64,000 nucleotides of DNA, from contig NZ_WUAX01000005.1 in NCBI RefSeq assembly GCF_009806985.1, positions 1 through 64,000 on the forward strand, read 5' to 3'. Origin of the DNA: Halorubrum sp. JWXQ-INN 858. Lineage in GTDB: Archaea > Halobacteriota > Halobacteria > Halobacteriales > Haloferacaceae. This document shows positions 31,406 to 40,946 of this stretch, piece by piece; positions within the stretch are counted from its first letter, which is position 1, and each line of letters begins with the position of its first letter. The notes beneath the pieces were generated by a model. The model did no database searches. It was given only the letters and a program-made list of their open reading frames with translations, and was not told where the DNA came from. Position numbers and translations under genes: made by a program.

Positions 31406-33850
31406 ATGCAACCGAGTTCGCTCTCCGGGCTCCCCGCGGGCGTCGGCGAGGCGCTCGAGGCGGAGGGCGTCGCCGAGCTCTACCCGCCCCAGGCGGCGGC
31501 CGTCGAGGCGGGCGTCCTCGACGGCGAGAGCCTCGTCGCGGCCGTCCCGACCGCCTCCGGCAAGACGTTGATCGCCGAGCTCGCCATGCTGTCGGCGATC
31601 GAGCGGGGCGGCACGGCCTTATATATCGTTCCCCTGCGCGCGCTCGCCTCCGAGAAGAAGGCGGAGTTCGAGCGGTGGGAGGATCACGGGGTGACCGTCG
31701 GCGTCTCGACGGGCAACTACGACTCCGACGGCGAGTGGCTCGCGACCCGCGACGTGATCGTCGCGACGTCCGAGAAGGTCGACTCGCTCGTCCGCAACGG
31801 CGCGCCGTGGATCGACGACCTGACCTGCGTCGTGAGCGACGAGGTCCACCTCGTCGACGACGCCGGACGGGGGCCGACCCTCGAGGTGACCCTCGCGAAG
31901 CTCCGCCGCGTGAACCCCGGCCTCCAGACCGTCGCGCTCTCGGCGACCGTCGGCAACGCCGACGTCATCGCCGACTGGCTCGACGCCGAGCTCGTCGAGT
32001 CCGACTGGCGGCCGATCGACCTCCGGATGGGGGTTCACTACGGCAACGCGATCAACTTCGACGACGGGAGCCAGACCGAGGTGCGCGTCGAGGGGGCCGA
32101 CGACCAGACCGCGGCGCTCGTCGGCGACGCTCTCGACACCGAGGAGGACGGTCAGGGCGGCTCCTCGCTCGTCTTCGTCAACTCCCGCCGGAACGCCGAG
32201 AGCGCGGCCCGCCGGCTGACGGACGTGACCGGGTCGCGGCTGACCGCCGACGAGCGCGACGCGCTCCGCGACCTCGCCGCCGACCTCCGTGACGTCTCCG
32301 ACACGGACACCTCCGAGGACCTCGCGACGGCCGTCGAACGGGGCGCGGCGTTCCACCACGCCGGGCTCGCCGCGGAACACCGGTCACTCGTCGAGGATGC
32401 GTTCCGCGACCGGCTGATCAAGGTCGTCGCGGCCACGCCGACGCTGGCGGCCGGCGTTAACACTCCCGCTCGGCGGGTGATCGTCCGCGACTGGCGGCGT
32501 TACGACGGCGACTTCGGGGGGATGAAGCCGCTCGACGTCCTCGAGGTCCACCAGATGTGCGGGCGGGCGGGCCGCCCCGGGCTCGACCCGTACGGCGAGG
32601 CGGTGCTGCTCGCGTCGGACGCGGACACGATGGACGAGCTGTTCGATCGGTACGTCTGGGCGGACGCGGAGCCGGTCCGCTCGAAGCTCGCGGCCGAACC
32701 GGCGCTCCGAACCCACGCGCTCGCGACGATCGCCTCCGGCTTCGCCGCGACGCGCGAGGGGCTCTTAGAGTTCCTCGACAACACGCTCTACGCGACCCAG
32801 ACCGACGACGCCGGGCGGCTCGCGGCGGTGACCGACACCGTGATCGACTACCTCGTCGTCAACGGCTTCATCGAACGCGACCGGGAGGGTGGAACCGAGC
32901 GGCTCGCCGCGACGGGGATCGGCCACACCGTCTCCCGGCTCTACCTCGACCCGATGAGCGCCGCGACGATGATCGACGGGCTTCGGGACGCTTGCAGGGA
33001 AGAAACGACGGAGCCGAGCGCCGGCGAGTTCACGCTTGCGGCGGACGCGGACGACGGCGATGCCTCCGACGAGCCGGCCTTCGGCACGTACACCCGTGTC
33101 GACGGTGCTAACGTCGAGGGAGACGCGAGCGAGGACGACGGCGCTCCTCGCCCGTCGATCACGCCGCTCGGCCTCTACCACCTTCTCAGTCGGACTCCGG
33201 ACATGTATGAACTCTACCTGAAGTCGGGCGACCGCGAGAGGTACGAGGAGACGTACTACGAGCGCGAGGCGGAGCTCCTCGGGGACGCGCCCTCGGAGTA
33301 CGAGGACGTCCGTTTCGAGGACTGGCTCGCCTCGCTGAAGACCGCCCGGCTGTTGGAGGACTGGGCGAGCGAGGTCGACGAGGACCGATTGACCGAGCGG
33401 TACGGCGTCGGCCCCGGCGACATCCGCGGCAAGGTCGACACCGCCGAGTGGTTGCTCCGCGCCGCGGAGACGATCGCGAGGGACGTCGACGGGGTCGACG
33501 GCGACGCGGTGCTCGCGGTACGGGAGGCGCGCAAGCGGGTCGAGTACGGCGTCCGCGAGGAGCTGCTCGACCTCACCGGCGTTCGGAACGTCGGTCGCAA
33601 ACGCGCCCGGCGGCTGTTCGAGGCGGGCATCGAGACCCGCGCCGACCTCCGCGAGGCGGACAAGGCGGTCGTGCTCGGGGCGCTCCGCGGGCGGGAGCGG
33701 ACGGCCGAGCGCGTCCTCGAGAACGCCGGCCGCGAGGACCCGTCGATGGACGGCGTCCGTGCCGATCGGTCGGCGTCCGCCGCCGCGACCGCGGGCTCGG
33801 CGAACGGTGACGACGGTGAGGGCCAGGCAAGCCTCGGTGATTTCCAGTGA
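31406..33850 (+). CDS. hel308: ATP-dependent DNA helicase Hel308
   Basis: Superfamily 2 helicase that unwinds stalled forks, of the Hel308/Hjm group. The 814-residue product has the Q-motif [11 protein letters not shown], Walker A PTASGKT (about 48-54), DEVH box [12 protein letters not shown] motif ALSATVGN, an FVNSRRNAE motif IV and [11 protein letters not shown] motif VI, then the winged-helix, ratchet and helix-hairpin-helix C-terminal parts ([20 protein letters not shown]). An acidic insert ([10 protein letters not shown]...GDASEDDGA) and a final QASLGDF tail (PCNA-binding-like) are seen. Its stop overlaps the cgi121 start (GTGA). Confidence 0.96.
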   Translation: MQPSSLSGLPAGVGEALEAEGVAELYPPQAAAVEAGVLDGESLVAAVPTASGKTLIAELAMLSAIERGGTALYIVPLRALASEKKAEFERWEDHGVTVGVSTGNYDSDGEWLATRDVIVATSEKVDSLVRNGAPWIDDLTCVVSDEVHLVDDAGRGPTLEVTLAKLRRVNPGLQTVALSATVGNADVIADWLDAELVESDWRPIDLRMGVHYGNAINFDDGSQTEVRVEGADDQTAALVGDALDTEEDGQGGSSLVFVNSRRNAESAARRLTDVTGSRLTADERDALRDLAADLRDVSDTDTSEDLATAVERGAAFHHAGLAAEHRSLVEDAFRDRLIKVVAATPTLAAGVNTPARRVIVRDWRRYDGDFGGMKPLDVLEVHQMCGRAGRPGLDPYGEAVLLASDADTMDELFDRYVWADAEPVRSKLAAEPALRTHALATIASGFAATREGLLEFLDNTLYATQTDDAGRLAAVTDTVIDYLVVNGFIERDREGGTERLAATGIGHTVSRLYLDPMSAATMIDGLRDACREETTEPSAGEFTLAADADDGDASDEPAFGTYTRVDGANVEGDASEDDGAPRPSITPLGLYHLLSRTPDMYELYLKSGDRERYEETYYEREAELLGDAPSEYEDVRFEDWLASLKTARLLEDWASEVDEDRLTERYGVGPGDIRGKVDTAEWLLRAAETIARDVDGVDGDAVLAVREARKRVEYGVREELLDLTGVRNVGRKRARRLFEAGIETRADLREADKAVVLGALRGRERTAERVLENAGREDPSMDGVRADRSASAAATAGSANGDDGEGQASLGDFQ

Positions 33851-34488
33851 CTGGCGCGCCCGATCCCGGTGTCAGCCCGGCCGCCGACCGTGGCTCCGAT
33901 ACCGACCGTGGTCGGTCGTCCGGAACTCCCCCGATCCCGCCCGCGCGGATCGTCGCGGAGCGGGCCCGGATCGACGACCTCGACGCGTTTCTCGACGCAC
34001 TCGCGGTCGTCGGCGAGGAGACGGGTGCGGTCGTTCAGGCGTTCGACGCGGACCTCGTCGTCTCCGAGGCCCACCTTCGACGCGCGGTTCGGCTGGCCGC
34101 CCGTTCGATCGCCCGCGGCGAGGCAGTGGCACGCGACCCCGCCGTCGAGGTGTTGCTGTACGCGGCCGGATGCCGGCAGATCGACCGTGCGCTCGGGCTC
34201 GGCGTCTCCGAGGGATCGGGGCGGGTGGTCGTCGCCGTCGCCGACTTCGGCGACGTTCCGGGGGCGGACCGCCCTGCGGCCGACCTCGACGCGGCGGTCG
34301 CGGCCGTCTCGCGGTCGCTGGATACCCGGACCGAGCCCGGCGGATCGAGAGCCGAGGACGGCTTCGACTTCGACGAGGCGGTCGTTCGATCATTCTACGA
34401 TGTCTCCGATCGTGAACTGGCCGCGACCGCGGGCGGGCTGACCGACGTCGTGCTCGAACGGGTCGCCCTGCTCGACGTCGAGAAGTAG
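33847..34488 (+). CDS. cgi121: KEOPS complex subunit Cgi121
   Basis: Subunit of the KEOPS complex, which makes t6A at position 37 of ANN-reading tRNAs; Cgi121 binds the tRNA. The product of 213 residues from a GTG start inside the hel308 stop has a variable 30-residue N-terminus. The family core follows: [79 protein letters not shown] and a C-terminal helix. The hel308-cgi121 pair is common in haloarchaea. Other KEOPS genes are not in the window. Confidence 0.9.
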   Translation: MTGAPDPGVSPAADRGSDTDRGRSSGTPPIPPARIVAERARIDDLDAFLDALAVVGEETGAVVQAFDADLVVSEAHLRRAVRLAARSIARGEAVARDPAVEVLLYAAGCRQIDRALGLGVSEGSGRVVVAVADFGDVPGADRPAADLDAAVAAVSRSLDTRTEPGGSRAEDGFDFDEAVVRSFYDVSDRELAATAGGLTDVVLERVALLDVEK

Positions 34489-34743
34489 CCGTCTCGGGAT
34501 CCGGTCGTCCGATATGAACCCCCTTCTTTCCGGTGGAAATCGCAACACCCCGGCACGATATAGTTCCAGTCGAAATGGGTTAAATCGGCAGATACTGACA
34601 CGCGATCGTGAGCGTCGGACTGCGATGGAGGCTGCGACGCCGGTGTACGGGCGGACGCCGAATCGGTTGACGGCGTTCGCGATCGGGTCGACGCAGGAGA
34701 TCGGGTCGCGCGACCCAGTGCCGGACGACGCGGCCACAGAGAA
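34489..34743. other. intergenic with ORB-like pair
   Basis: Between cgi121 and tRNA-Gln. The plus strand acccccttctttccggtgga at 34518-34537 resembles an ORB with one inserted and one missing base. gttccagtcgaaatgggt at 34563-34580 resembles the opposite orientation. The pair flanks a short AT-richer patch. The rest (34581-34743) shows no gene or repeat I can support. Confidence 0.45.
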
Positions 34744-34816
34744 TAGTCCATCCTGGATTCGAACCAGGGTCGTTGCCCCCAGAAGGCAACAGGATTGGCC
34801 ACTACCCCAATGGACT
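34744..34816 (-). tRNA. tRNA-Gln (anticodon CUG)
   Basis: The minus strand gives a full cloverleaf: acceptor AGTCCAT paired with ATGGACT and discriminator A, D-arm with GGGGTAGTGG, anticodon stem TTGCC/GGCAA with loop TTCTGGG (anticodon CTG), and T-arm CCTGG TTCGAAT CCAGG. No intron and no encoded CCA. It lies alone between cgi121 and the divergent purO gene. A CTTACAAAC sequence about 25-35 bases upstream may be its TATA region. Confidence 0.95.
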
Positions 34817-34990
34817 GCCTGCATCCTCCGTTGTCAGTGGGTGTTTGTAAGCGTTGCGCGTTGCCCCCGCCCTGCGATCCGTTCTCAATGCGGCGGACCC
34901 GCCGCCCCGACAGCGTGCTCGATGGCGACGGGCTTCCGCGAACGTGTGCATATCGGCAGCTTTTAAGCGAACGAATAGCCACGTTCGTGT

Positions 34991-35584
34991 ATGTACATCG
35001 GCCGTTTCGTCGTCGTCGCCCCCGGCGTCGGCGCGTACCGCGTCTCCTCCCGTTCGTTCCCGAACCGCCGCGTGGTCGACCGCGACGGAACCCTCACGGT
35101 CGGCCCCACGGCCGAGGCCGAAGCGACGGACAACCCGTACGTCTCGTACAACTGCGCGCGCGGCGTGGAGACGCCGACGGGCGAGCCGCTGGCGGTCGTC
35201 GGGAACGGCTCCCACGTCGACCCGATCGCGGAGAAACTGGAGCTCGGCTACCCGACACGGGACGCGCTCGCCAGCCCGCTGCTCGCGCTCGACTTCGAGA
35301 AGGACGACTACGACACCCCGCGGATCGCCGGCATCGTCGCCGCCGACGCCGCGACGATCGGGACCGTCAGACGCGACGCGCTCCTCGTCGAGGCGGTCGA
35401 CGAACCCACGATCGTGGCGACGTACGAGACGGACGGTCCCGAACCGTACGCGCTCGCCGCGGACGACGCCGGCGCGGCCGCAAGCGAGCTCCTCGCCGCC
35501 GACTTCGAGCACCCGGTGTGTGCGGCGGGCGCGACCGTCGACGCCGACGGCGTCTCCCTCGCCTTCGACAACGGCGAGGAGTAG
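34991..35584 (+). CDS. purO: IMP cyclohydrolase, archaeal type
   Basis: Closes the purine ring, turning FAICAR into IMP; archaea use PurO in place of the bacterial PurH domain. The 197-residue product has the family start [87 protein letters not shown] and DALLVEAV. A cttttaagc TATA-like sequence is about 30 bases upstream. It is divergent from tRNA-Gln. Confidence 0.95.
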   Translation: MYIGRFVVVAPGVGAYRVSSRSFPNRRVVDRDGTLTVGPTAEAEATDNPYVSYNCARGVETPTGEPLAVVGNGSHVDPIAEKLELGYPTRDALASPLLALDFEKDDYDTPRIAGIVAADAATIGTVRRDALLVEAVDEPTIVATYETDGPEPYALAADDAGAAASELLAADFEHPVCAAGATVDADGVSLAFDNGEE

Positions 35585-35639
35585 CGGGCGCGCCTTCCAC
35601 CTTCCGACGTCTTTTCAGGGTGCCGCGACACGAACGCGT

Positions 35640-37820
35640 ATGCAGCCCGTGACCGCGGCGGACTATCACGACATCGCGAAGCCTGCCGATCCCCGGATCT
35701 CGCCCGACGGCGACCGCGTCGCCTTCCTCCGGAAACAGCCGATCGACGACGAGACCGTCGAGTCGACCGTGTACCTCGTCGACGTCGACAGTGATTCCGG
35801 AGACGCCGCCGACACCGCCGACACCGTCGATACCGCCGACACCGTCGATACCGACAACACCGCCGACACCGCCGATACCGACGACGGGGCCCGCCGACTC
35901 ACCCTCGCCGAGGGCGACGACGCGGAGCCGCGGTGGAGCCCGTCGGGCGACCGGATCGCGTTCACTTCAACGCGCGCGGGCGACGACGACCGACGCCAGC
36001 TCTGGGTCGTCCCGGCCGACGGCGGCGAGGCGCGACGGCTGACCGACGTCGTCGGCGGCGTTTCCGACATCGCGTGGTCGCCGGCCGGCGACCGGCTCGC
36101 CTTCGTCCAGGCGGTCACGCCCGAGGACCGCGAGACGGGCCGCGACCTGTCGGTCCCCGACGACTACGAGCCGGCGGACCACCCCGATCCGCGCGTGGTC
36201 GACCGCACGGTCTTCCGGTCGGCCCAGCGGTACTTCGACGGCCGACAGGCGGCGGTGTACGTCGTCGACGCCGACGCGACCGTCGATGGCGCGCGCGCGG
36301 ACCCCGAGCCCGCGGTCGAACCCGTCACCGACCGCGAGGCCGAGTTCGGGTCGCCCGAGTTCGGCGACGCCGACACGCTGTACTACACCGAATCGGTCGG
36401 CGACGACCCGGACGACTCCTTCGAGATCGCCGTCCACGCCCACGACCTCGCGACCGACACCGTCGACCGGATCCACACGACGTTCGGCTGGGCGACGCCG
36501 CTCGCGGCGACCGCCGACGGACGGGTCGCGTTCACCCACGTCGAGCCCGACCAGGCGTCGCTCGAACAGACGGACCTCCACGTCCTCGACCGCGAGCGCG
36601 GCGCGGTGACCTCGCTGACGGGGGACCTCGACCGCGGACTCGGCCACGAGGTGGAGCCGATGTGGGGCCCCGACGGGACGACGGTCTACTTCACGACGCC
36701 CGACGAGGGCGAGACGGCGCTGTGGCACGCCCCCGCCGACGGCTCCGCGTCGCCCGAGCGGCTCGTCCGGAAGGGCACCGTTTCGGGTGGAACCGTCGGC
36801 GGCGCGGCCGGCGCGGGCCCCGAGTCGGTGACGGCCGTCCTCGCGACGAGCGAGTGGGACCACCCGGGCGACGTGTTCGCCGTCGACGCCGGCGCGGGGG
36901 AGACGCGGCGGCTCACCGGACTGAACGCCGCGTACCTCGCTGACCGCCACGTCGGCGAGCCGGAGGAGCTGTGGTTCGAATCCGAGCGGGGTGCGGTCCA
37001 CGGGTGGGTGTTGACGCCGCCGGAGTTCGACGAGGCGTCGGCCGACGACGGGTCATACCCGCTCGCCGTGGAGATCCACGGCGGCCCCCACGCGATGTGG
37101 TCGACGTCGGGGACGATGTGGCACGAGTTCCAGACGCTCGCCGCGCGCGGCTACGTCGTCTTCTGGTCGAACCCGCGGGGGTCGGCGGGCTACGGCGAGT
37201 CGTACCTCCAGGCGATCGAACGCGACTGGGGGGCCGTCACGCTCACCGACGTGCTGGCCGGCGTCGACGCGGTGACTGACCGCTCGTACGTCGACGAGGC
37301 GAACACGTTCCTCACCGGGGGTTCGTTCGGCGGGTTCATGACCGCGTGGGCGGTCGGGCAGACGGATCGGTTCCGGGCCGCGGTCGCCCAGCGCGGCGTG
37401 TACGACCTCACCGGCTTCTACGGCTCGACGGACGGTGTCTATCGGCTCCTCGAGGGGGACTTCGACACCGTGCCGTGGGCGGAGCCGGAGTGGCTCTGGG
37501 AGCGGTCGCCGACGGGGCACGCGGCGAACGTTGACACGCCGACGCTCTTGATCCACGCCGAGGACGACACGCGGACGCCGATCTGCACGGCGGAGCTGTA
37601 CCACCGGATCCTCCGGAAGAACGGGGTCGAGACGCGGTTCGTCCGCTACCCGCGGGAGGGACACGAGCTGTCGCGTTCGGGCGAGCCCGGCCACGTCGTC
37701 GACCGTCTCGAACGGATCGCCCGCTGGTTCGACGGCTACTCCGACCACCACGACGCCCCGACGGCGCTCGACCGCCCCGCGGACGACGGGCTGACGGCGG
37801 GCGCCGATACCGAGGAGTAG
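35640..37820 (+). CDS. S9 family peptidase (acylaminoacyl/prolyl oligopeptidase type)
   Basis: The 726-residue serine peptidase has an N-terminal beta-propeller with WSPSGDRIAFTS and WSPAGDRLAFV blade motifs, then an alpha/beta hydrolase domain with GGPHAMWS, serine nucleophile in GGSFGGFM (about 562), aspartate in HAEDDTRTP (about 641) and histidine in REGHELS (about 674). No signal peptide is seen, so it is probably cytoplasmic. An insert near residues 50-80 consists of DTADT/VDTAD repeats from 15-bp DNA units. It likely trims peptides. ATG 35640 follows purO by 55 bases. Confidence 0.93.
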   Translation: MQPVTAADYHDIAKPADPRISPDGDRVAFLRKQPIDDETVESTVYLVDVDSDSGDAADTADTVDTADTVDTDNTADTADTDDGARRLTLAEGDDAEPRWSPSGDRIAFTSTRAGDDDRRQLWVVPADGGEARRLTDVVGGVSDIAWSPAGDRLAFVQAVTPEDRETGRDLSVPDDYEPADHPDPRVVDRTVFRSAQRYFDGRQAAVYVVDADATVDGARADPEPAVEPVTDREAEFGSPEFGDADTLYYTESVGDDPDDSFEIAVHAHDLATDTVDRIHTTFGWATPLAATADGRVAFTHVEPDQASLEQTDLHVLDRERGAVTSLTGDLDRGLGHEVEPMWGPDGTTVYFTTPDEGETALWHAPADGSASPERLVRKGTVSGGTVGGAAGAGPESVTAVLATSEWDHPGDVFAVDAGAGETRRLTGLNAAYLADRHVGEPEELWFESERGAVHGWVLTPPEFDEASADDGSYPLAVEIHGGPHAMWSTSGTMWHEFQTLAARGYVVFWSNPRGSAGYGESYLQAIERDWGAVTLTDVLAGVDAVTDRSYVDEANTFLTGGSFGGFMTAWAVGQTDRFRAAVAQRGVYDLTGFYGSTDGVYRLLEGDFDTVPWAEPEWLWERSPTGHAANVDTPTLLIHAEDDTRTPICTAELYHRILRKNGVETRFVRYPREGHELSRSGEPGHVVDRLERIARWFDGYSDHHDAPTALDRPADDGLTAGADTEE

Positions 37821-37852
37821 GGGAAGACGATCGAGGGACGACGGTCCCCCGG

Positions 37853-38077
37853 TCAGTCGACGATGATCTCCGAGTCGGAGCCGCCGCTCGCGGCGTCGTC
37901 GGCCCCGTCGCTCATCTCGGTCTGGTAGCGCTGGATCCAGGCGGCGAAACACTCGGGACAGAGCCGCTGGGTGTCGATGTTGGCCCGGTCGACGCTGAGG
38001 CGAACGGTGCGGGCGAGCGCGTCGGTCGTCGGCTCCCCGCAGGCGTCACACGGGTCGGTCGTCGCCGCGTCACTCAT
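37853..38077 (-). CDS. small zinc-finger-like haloarchaeal protein
   Basis: The 74-residue product MSDAATTDPCDACGEPTTDA continues LARTVRLSVDRANIDTQRLCPECFAAWIQRYQTEM and an acidic tail ending SEIIVD. Two CxxC pairs (CDAC, CPEC) should bind zinc. Small CPxC proteins of this kind are abundant in haloarchaea and mostly uncharacterised. The gene is divergent from nothing close: upp's 3' repeats lie upstream and the S9 peptidase ends 33 bases away, convergent. Confidence 0.82.
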   Translation of the reverse strand: MSDAATTDPCDACGEPTTDALARTVRLSVDRANIDTQRLCPECFAAWIQRYQTEMSDGADDAASGGSDSEIIVD

Positions 38078-38160
38078 ACCGGCCCGTCGCGTGGACGTCC
38101 CTTAAAAGTACGCTGAACCGTGAGCCGCCGGGTCGGCGGCCGGCCGTCGATCACGCGGCC

Positions 38161-38285
38161 CGGAACGCTGAGCCACCGGGTACGTCGTCCGGAACGCTGA
38201 GCCACCGGGTACGTCGTCCGGAACGCTGAGCCACCGGGTACGTCGTCCGGAACGCTGAGCCGCCGGTCACGTCGTCCGGAACGCT
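38161..38285 (-). repeat. 29-bp tandem repeat growing out of the 3' end of upp
   Basis: Units start at 38161, 38190, 38219 and 38248, with a partial fifth at 38277 that lies in the upp coding end. The first three are identical (cggaacgctgagccaccggg plus tacgtcgtc); the fourth differs by three bases and carries the upp stop. On the minus strand the repeat begins with the last upp codons, so it looks like duplication of the gene end. No spacers. Confidence 0.9.
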
Positions 38286-38944
38286 CGGTCGCCGGCGTCG
38301 CCGAGGCCGGGGACGATGAACCCGTCCTCGTTGAGGTGGTCGTCGATGGCGACCGTCAGCAGGTCGGCCTCCGGGACCGCGTCGGCGACGCGAACGAGCC
38401 CCACGGGCGCGGAGACCGCCGAGAGCACGAACAGGTTCTCGTAGTCGTCCGCGTCCGCGAGGATGTGATCGAGGACGGCACACATCGTCGAGCCGGTCGC
38501 GAGCATCGGGTCCGCGACGATCACCGTGTCGTCCGCGCGGATCTCGGGCAGTTTCACGTAGTCCACCGTGATCGGGAACTCGCCGTCGTCGTTCATGCCG
38601 GCCTCCTCGTCCCGCCCGGCGGAGATCACGCCCTGTTTCGCCCGCGGGAACGCCTTTAACAGCCCCTCGACGAACGGCGTCGCCGCCCGCAGCACGTTGA
38701 TGATGACGACGTCGTCGAGTCCCTTGACGCGCTCGCCGGTCGTCTCCTCTAACGGGGTCCGCACCGGGACGTACTCCGTCTCCATCGCCCCGTCGATCAC
38801 CTCGTAACCGCAGATGCGGCCGAGCTTGACGAGCCCCTTCCGGAAGGCGACCTGCTCCGTCTCGACATCCCGGAGCCGCGAGAGGGTGTCCTTCGCCAGC
38901 GCGTGCGTGATGAGGTACGCGTCGTCACGGTCTTCGATCGTCAT
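38267..38944 (-). CDS. upp: uracil phosphoribosyltransferase
   Basis: Salvages uracil with PRPP to make UMP. The 225-residue product has the type I phosphoribosyltransferase core: [60 protein letters not shown] (PRPP loop), and the uracil-binding C-terminus [20 protein letters not shown]. The last residues AFRTT replace the usual ending and lie in the 29-bp repeat, so the terminus may have been rewritten by repeat growth. It is alone, on the minus strand. Confidence 0.95.
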   Translation of the reverse strand: MTIEDRDDAYLITHALAKDTLSRLRDVETEQVAFRKGLVKLGRICGYEVIDGAMETEYVPVRTPLEETTGERVKGLDDVVIINVLRAATPFVEGLLKAFPRAKQGVISAGRDEEAGMNDDGEFPITVDYVKLPEIRADDTVIVADPMLATGSTMCAVLDHILADADDYENLFVLSAVSAPVGLVRVADAVPEADLLTVAIDDHLNEDGFIVPGLGDAGDRAFRTT

Positions 38945-39026
38945 TACCGGGAGGGGGGTCGCCGCGGGCTTAAAAGTGGGTGACCCCCGTCGCCGCCATA
39001 CCGGCCGAGAGCGGTACGGGGGCCCG

Positions 39027-39242
39027 TCACCGAAGCACGACGACGTACGTCAGCGCGAACACTAGGAGGGCGAGGGTGGCGACGTTCGTCAGGGTGTACT
39101 CGAGGAGGCCGAGTAAGTCCGCTCCCCAGACGACGGTCCACGCGAACCACGTCGACAACACGGCGTTCAACAGGAGCACCAGCCGCGGGTCGCCCTTCGA
39201 CTCCTCGACGCCCGCCCGGACTCCCTTTCGTCCCTCGCTCAT
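39027..39242 (-). CDS. small two-helix membrane protein
   Basis: The 71-residue product starts [20 protein letters not shown] with two membrane segments ([27 protein letters not shown] and [22 protein letters not shown]). No family is recognised. ATG 39242 was chosen over 39269. It is divergent from the next small membrane protein gene, with about 74 bases between the chosen starts. Confidence 0.7.
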   Translation of the reverse strand: MSEGRKGVRAGVEESKGDPRLVLLLNAVLSTWFAWTVVWGADLLGLLEYTLTNVATLALLVFALTYVVVLR

Positions 39243-39315
39243 ACGATCCGATGGGCGTCGGTCCGCCACTTAGCTCTTGTCCGTGCGGCACGTGCACACG
39301 ACACGTGAACGTACG

Positions 39316-39642
39316 GTGAACACGCCCCGTCGCCCGCGGAACCGCCACGGCGACCGGATCGACCCGGTCCCCTTCCTCGTGAGCGTCTCGCTCGCGTTCA
39401 TGCTCTCGCTCTCGCTCGGCCCGATCTACGGGCTGTCGTACGGCCTCTCGCTCGCCTGGTCGCTCGCGGCGTCGACGGCCGCGTTCCTCGCGCTCGCGGC
39501 CGTGGCGTACGCCCAGCTCGTGCGGTCGGCACCGCCGCTCGACGCGGGCCCGCTGCCGGTCGCCCCGCGGTTCGAGCGCCTGTTGTACGCCGCGATCGGC
39601 TTCGGCGTCGTCCTCGTCGCGCTCACCCTCCCGCTCGTGTAG
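39316..39642 (+). CDS. small membrane protein, haloarchaeal
   Basis: The 108-residue product from GTG 39316 begins MNTPRRPRNRHGDRIDPVPF. Three membrane segments follow: FLVSVSLAFMLSLSLGPIYGL, LAWSLAASTAAFLALAAVAYA and LLYAAIGFGVVLVALTLPLV. The frame is open to 39277 with TTG/GTG alternatives, so the start is uncertain. No known family. It is read toward the SRPBCC-like gene. Confidence 0.6.
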   Translation: MNTPRRPRNRHGDRIDPVPFLVSVSLAFMLSLSLGPIYGLSYGLSLAWSLAASTAAFLALAAVAYAQLVRSAPPLDAGPLPVAPRFERLLYAAIGFGVVLVALTLPLV

Positions 39643-39686
39643 GGACTCGCCGACGCGTTTATATCGCCCCCGGGACCACCACGTCC

Positions 39687-40100
39687 ATGCGCGAGGTCGC
39701 GGTCGATCGCTTCGTCCCCGAGAGCCCGCCGGCGATCGGGCGGGCGATCACACCGACGCGGCTCGTCGAGTGGGAGGGGAGCTTCGCGGTCGACGACGCG
39801 ACCCGGCTGGACGACGGCGCGACGGTCGTCGCCGTCTCCGGCCCCGGGGTCGGCTTTCGACTGCGGTTTGAGCCGCGCCCGGACGGCTATCGCTACGCGG
39901 TCGCCGACGACGGGACCGCCGGCCCGTTCGAACGCATGGAGACGTGGGTGACGGTCGACCCCGAAAACGAGGGCTCCCGGGTCCGGTTCCGGTCGGTGGT
40001 CGCGCTCAACGCGCCGCTCCCGTTCGCGGACCGGATCGCCGCCTGGAAGCGGCGCGCGGAGCTCCGACGCGCGCTCGACGGGCTCGCCGGCGCGGTCTGA
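39687..40100 (+). CDS. SRPBCC-like lipid/polyketide-binding fold protein
   Basis: The 137-residue product MREVAVDRFVPESPPAIGRA continues ITPTRLVEWEGSFAVDDATRLDDGATVVAVSGPGVGFRLRFEPRPDGYRY. Its strand pattern, the FERMETWVTVDPENEGSRVRFRSVVAL segment and the long C-terminal helix (DRIAAWKRRAELRRALDGLAGAV) match the START/SRPBCC fold. The ligand is unknown. A strong TATA tttatatcgcc is at 39658-39668, 20-29 bases before the ATG, so the mRNA should be leaderless. Confidence 0.75.
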   Translation: MREVAVDRFVPESPPAIGRAITPTRLVEWEGSFAVDDATRLDDGATVVAVSGPGVGFRLRFEPRPDGYRYAVADDGTAGPFERMETWVTVDPENEGSRVRFRSVVALNAPLPFADRIAAWKRRAELRRALDGLAGAV

Positions 40101-40164
40101 TACGTGACTCGAGCCACTCCGAGGCGGTTCGCGTCGGCCCGATGGCTCGGCCCGAAACCGGGGC

Positions 40165-40542
40165 TCAGCTCCCGCCGTTCGGATCGAACCGGTCGATCGC
40201 GTCGTGGACCCCCGTGACCCACTCGTCGAGTGCCGCGTGGAGCTTCGATTTCGCCTCGGGCACGGGGATCGCGGTGTACTGATACACGTAGCCGCCCGAG
40301 TCGAGGAGCCGCCGTCGGCGCTCGATCAACCCCTTCTCGCGTAGCGTCGACAGCGATCGGTTGACGTTCGATCGGTCCCGGTCGAGGACGGTCGCGAGCT
40401 CGACGACCGTGCTGCCCGGGTGATCGAGCAGCACGAGGTACGTCCGGCTCTCGTGGTCGCGGATCGCGAACACACACGAGAGGACGTGTGCGAACTGCGG
40501 GTCGGCGTCGCCGACGAGGTCCTCGATCTCGGCATCGCTCAT
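40165..40542 (-). CDS. winged-helix regulator (TrmB/MarR-like)
   Basis: The 125-residue protein is a single winged-helix domain: HVLSCVFAIRDHESRTYLVLLDHPGSTVVELATVLDRDRSNVNRSLSTLREKGLIERRRRLLDSGGYVYQYTAIP, with recognition helix around RSNVNRSLSTL, then an amphipathic C-terminal helix for dimerising. A TATA-like CTTTAACC is about 27 bases upstream. It lacks the sugar-binding part of full TrmB. Targets unknown. Confidence 0.85.
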   Translation of the reverse strand: MSDAEIEDLVGDADPQFAHVLSCVFAIRDHESRTYLVLLDHPGSTVVELATVLDRDRSNVNRSLSTLREKGLIERRRRLLDSGGYVYQYTAIPVPEAKSKLHAALDEWVTGVHDAIDRFDPNGGS

Positions 40543-40574
40543 ATCGATCGGTTCGACCCACTCCCGGTTAAAGA

Positions 40575-40817
40575 TCAGTCCTCGTCCGCGCCGTAGCCCA
40601 TCCGTTCGATACAGTCGCGCATCTCCGACTCCTCGACGTGGCGATGGAGCCGGGTCGGGGTGTCACAGAGGTACGTCTCGCCGTCGTACCGGAGCGCGAC
40701 CTCGTGGACGTCCCCGGCGATAGCCACGCTGACGAGGACTCGACGCCCCTCCCGCATCGCGTCGATGATCTCGTCGGCCGGAAGTTCGCCGGCATCGACC
40801 CGGAGCACACCTGACAT
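40575..40817 (-). CDS. small conserved haloarchaeal protein
   Basis: The 80-residue acidic product MSGVLRVDAGELPADEIIDA continues MREGRRVLVSVAIAGDVHEVALRYDGETYLCDTPTRLHRHVEESEMRDCIERMGYGADED. It is a compact alpha/beta protein without a recognised motif. The upstream GTTTTTACTAG at about 40838-40848 fits a TATA box with leaderless start. It reads in the same direction as the winged-helix gene 32 bases downstream, so the two may share a transcript. Confidence 0.78.
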   Translation of the reverse strand: MSGVLRVDAGELPADEIIDAMREGRRVLVSVAIAGDVHEVALRYDGETYLCDTPTRLHRHVEESEMRDCIERMGYGADED

Positions 40818-40946
40818 ACCGTTTCGGTGGATCGCTGACTAGTAAAAACACGCGGCTCACCCCCCGACCGTCCCCGTGGCTCTCGCGATCGTGTACGCGC
40901 TTGTACGGCGCCACCGGCGGCGCCGGCGGCGGGCCGGCAACGTGGC

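Noticed and set aside
34514-34966. A 150-codon frame spanning the tRNA-Gln gene
   Set aside because: It runs through the tRNA on the opposite strand and has no protein-like features.
36778-36794. Another ORB inside the S9 peptidase gene
   Set aside because: It shares only about 15 bases (cgtttcgggtggaac) and lacks the ccccttc half, so it is within what chance could give in coding DNA of this composition.
38161-38285. Possible CRISPR array
   Set aside because: Repeats are directly adjacent without spacers and continue into the upp gene. No cas gene is in the window. The same holds for the arrays at 5913, 7339 and 47104.
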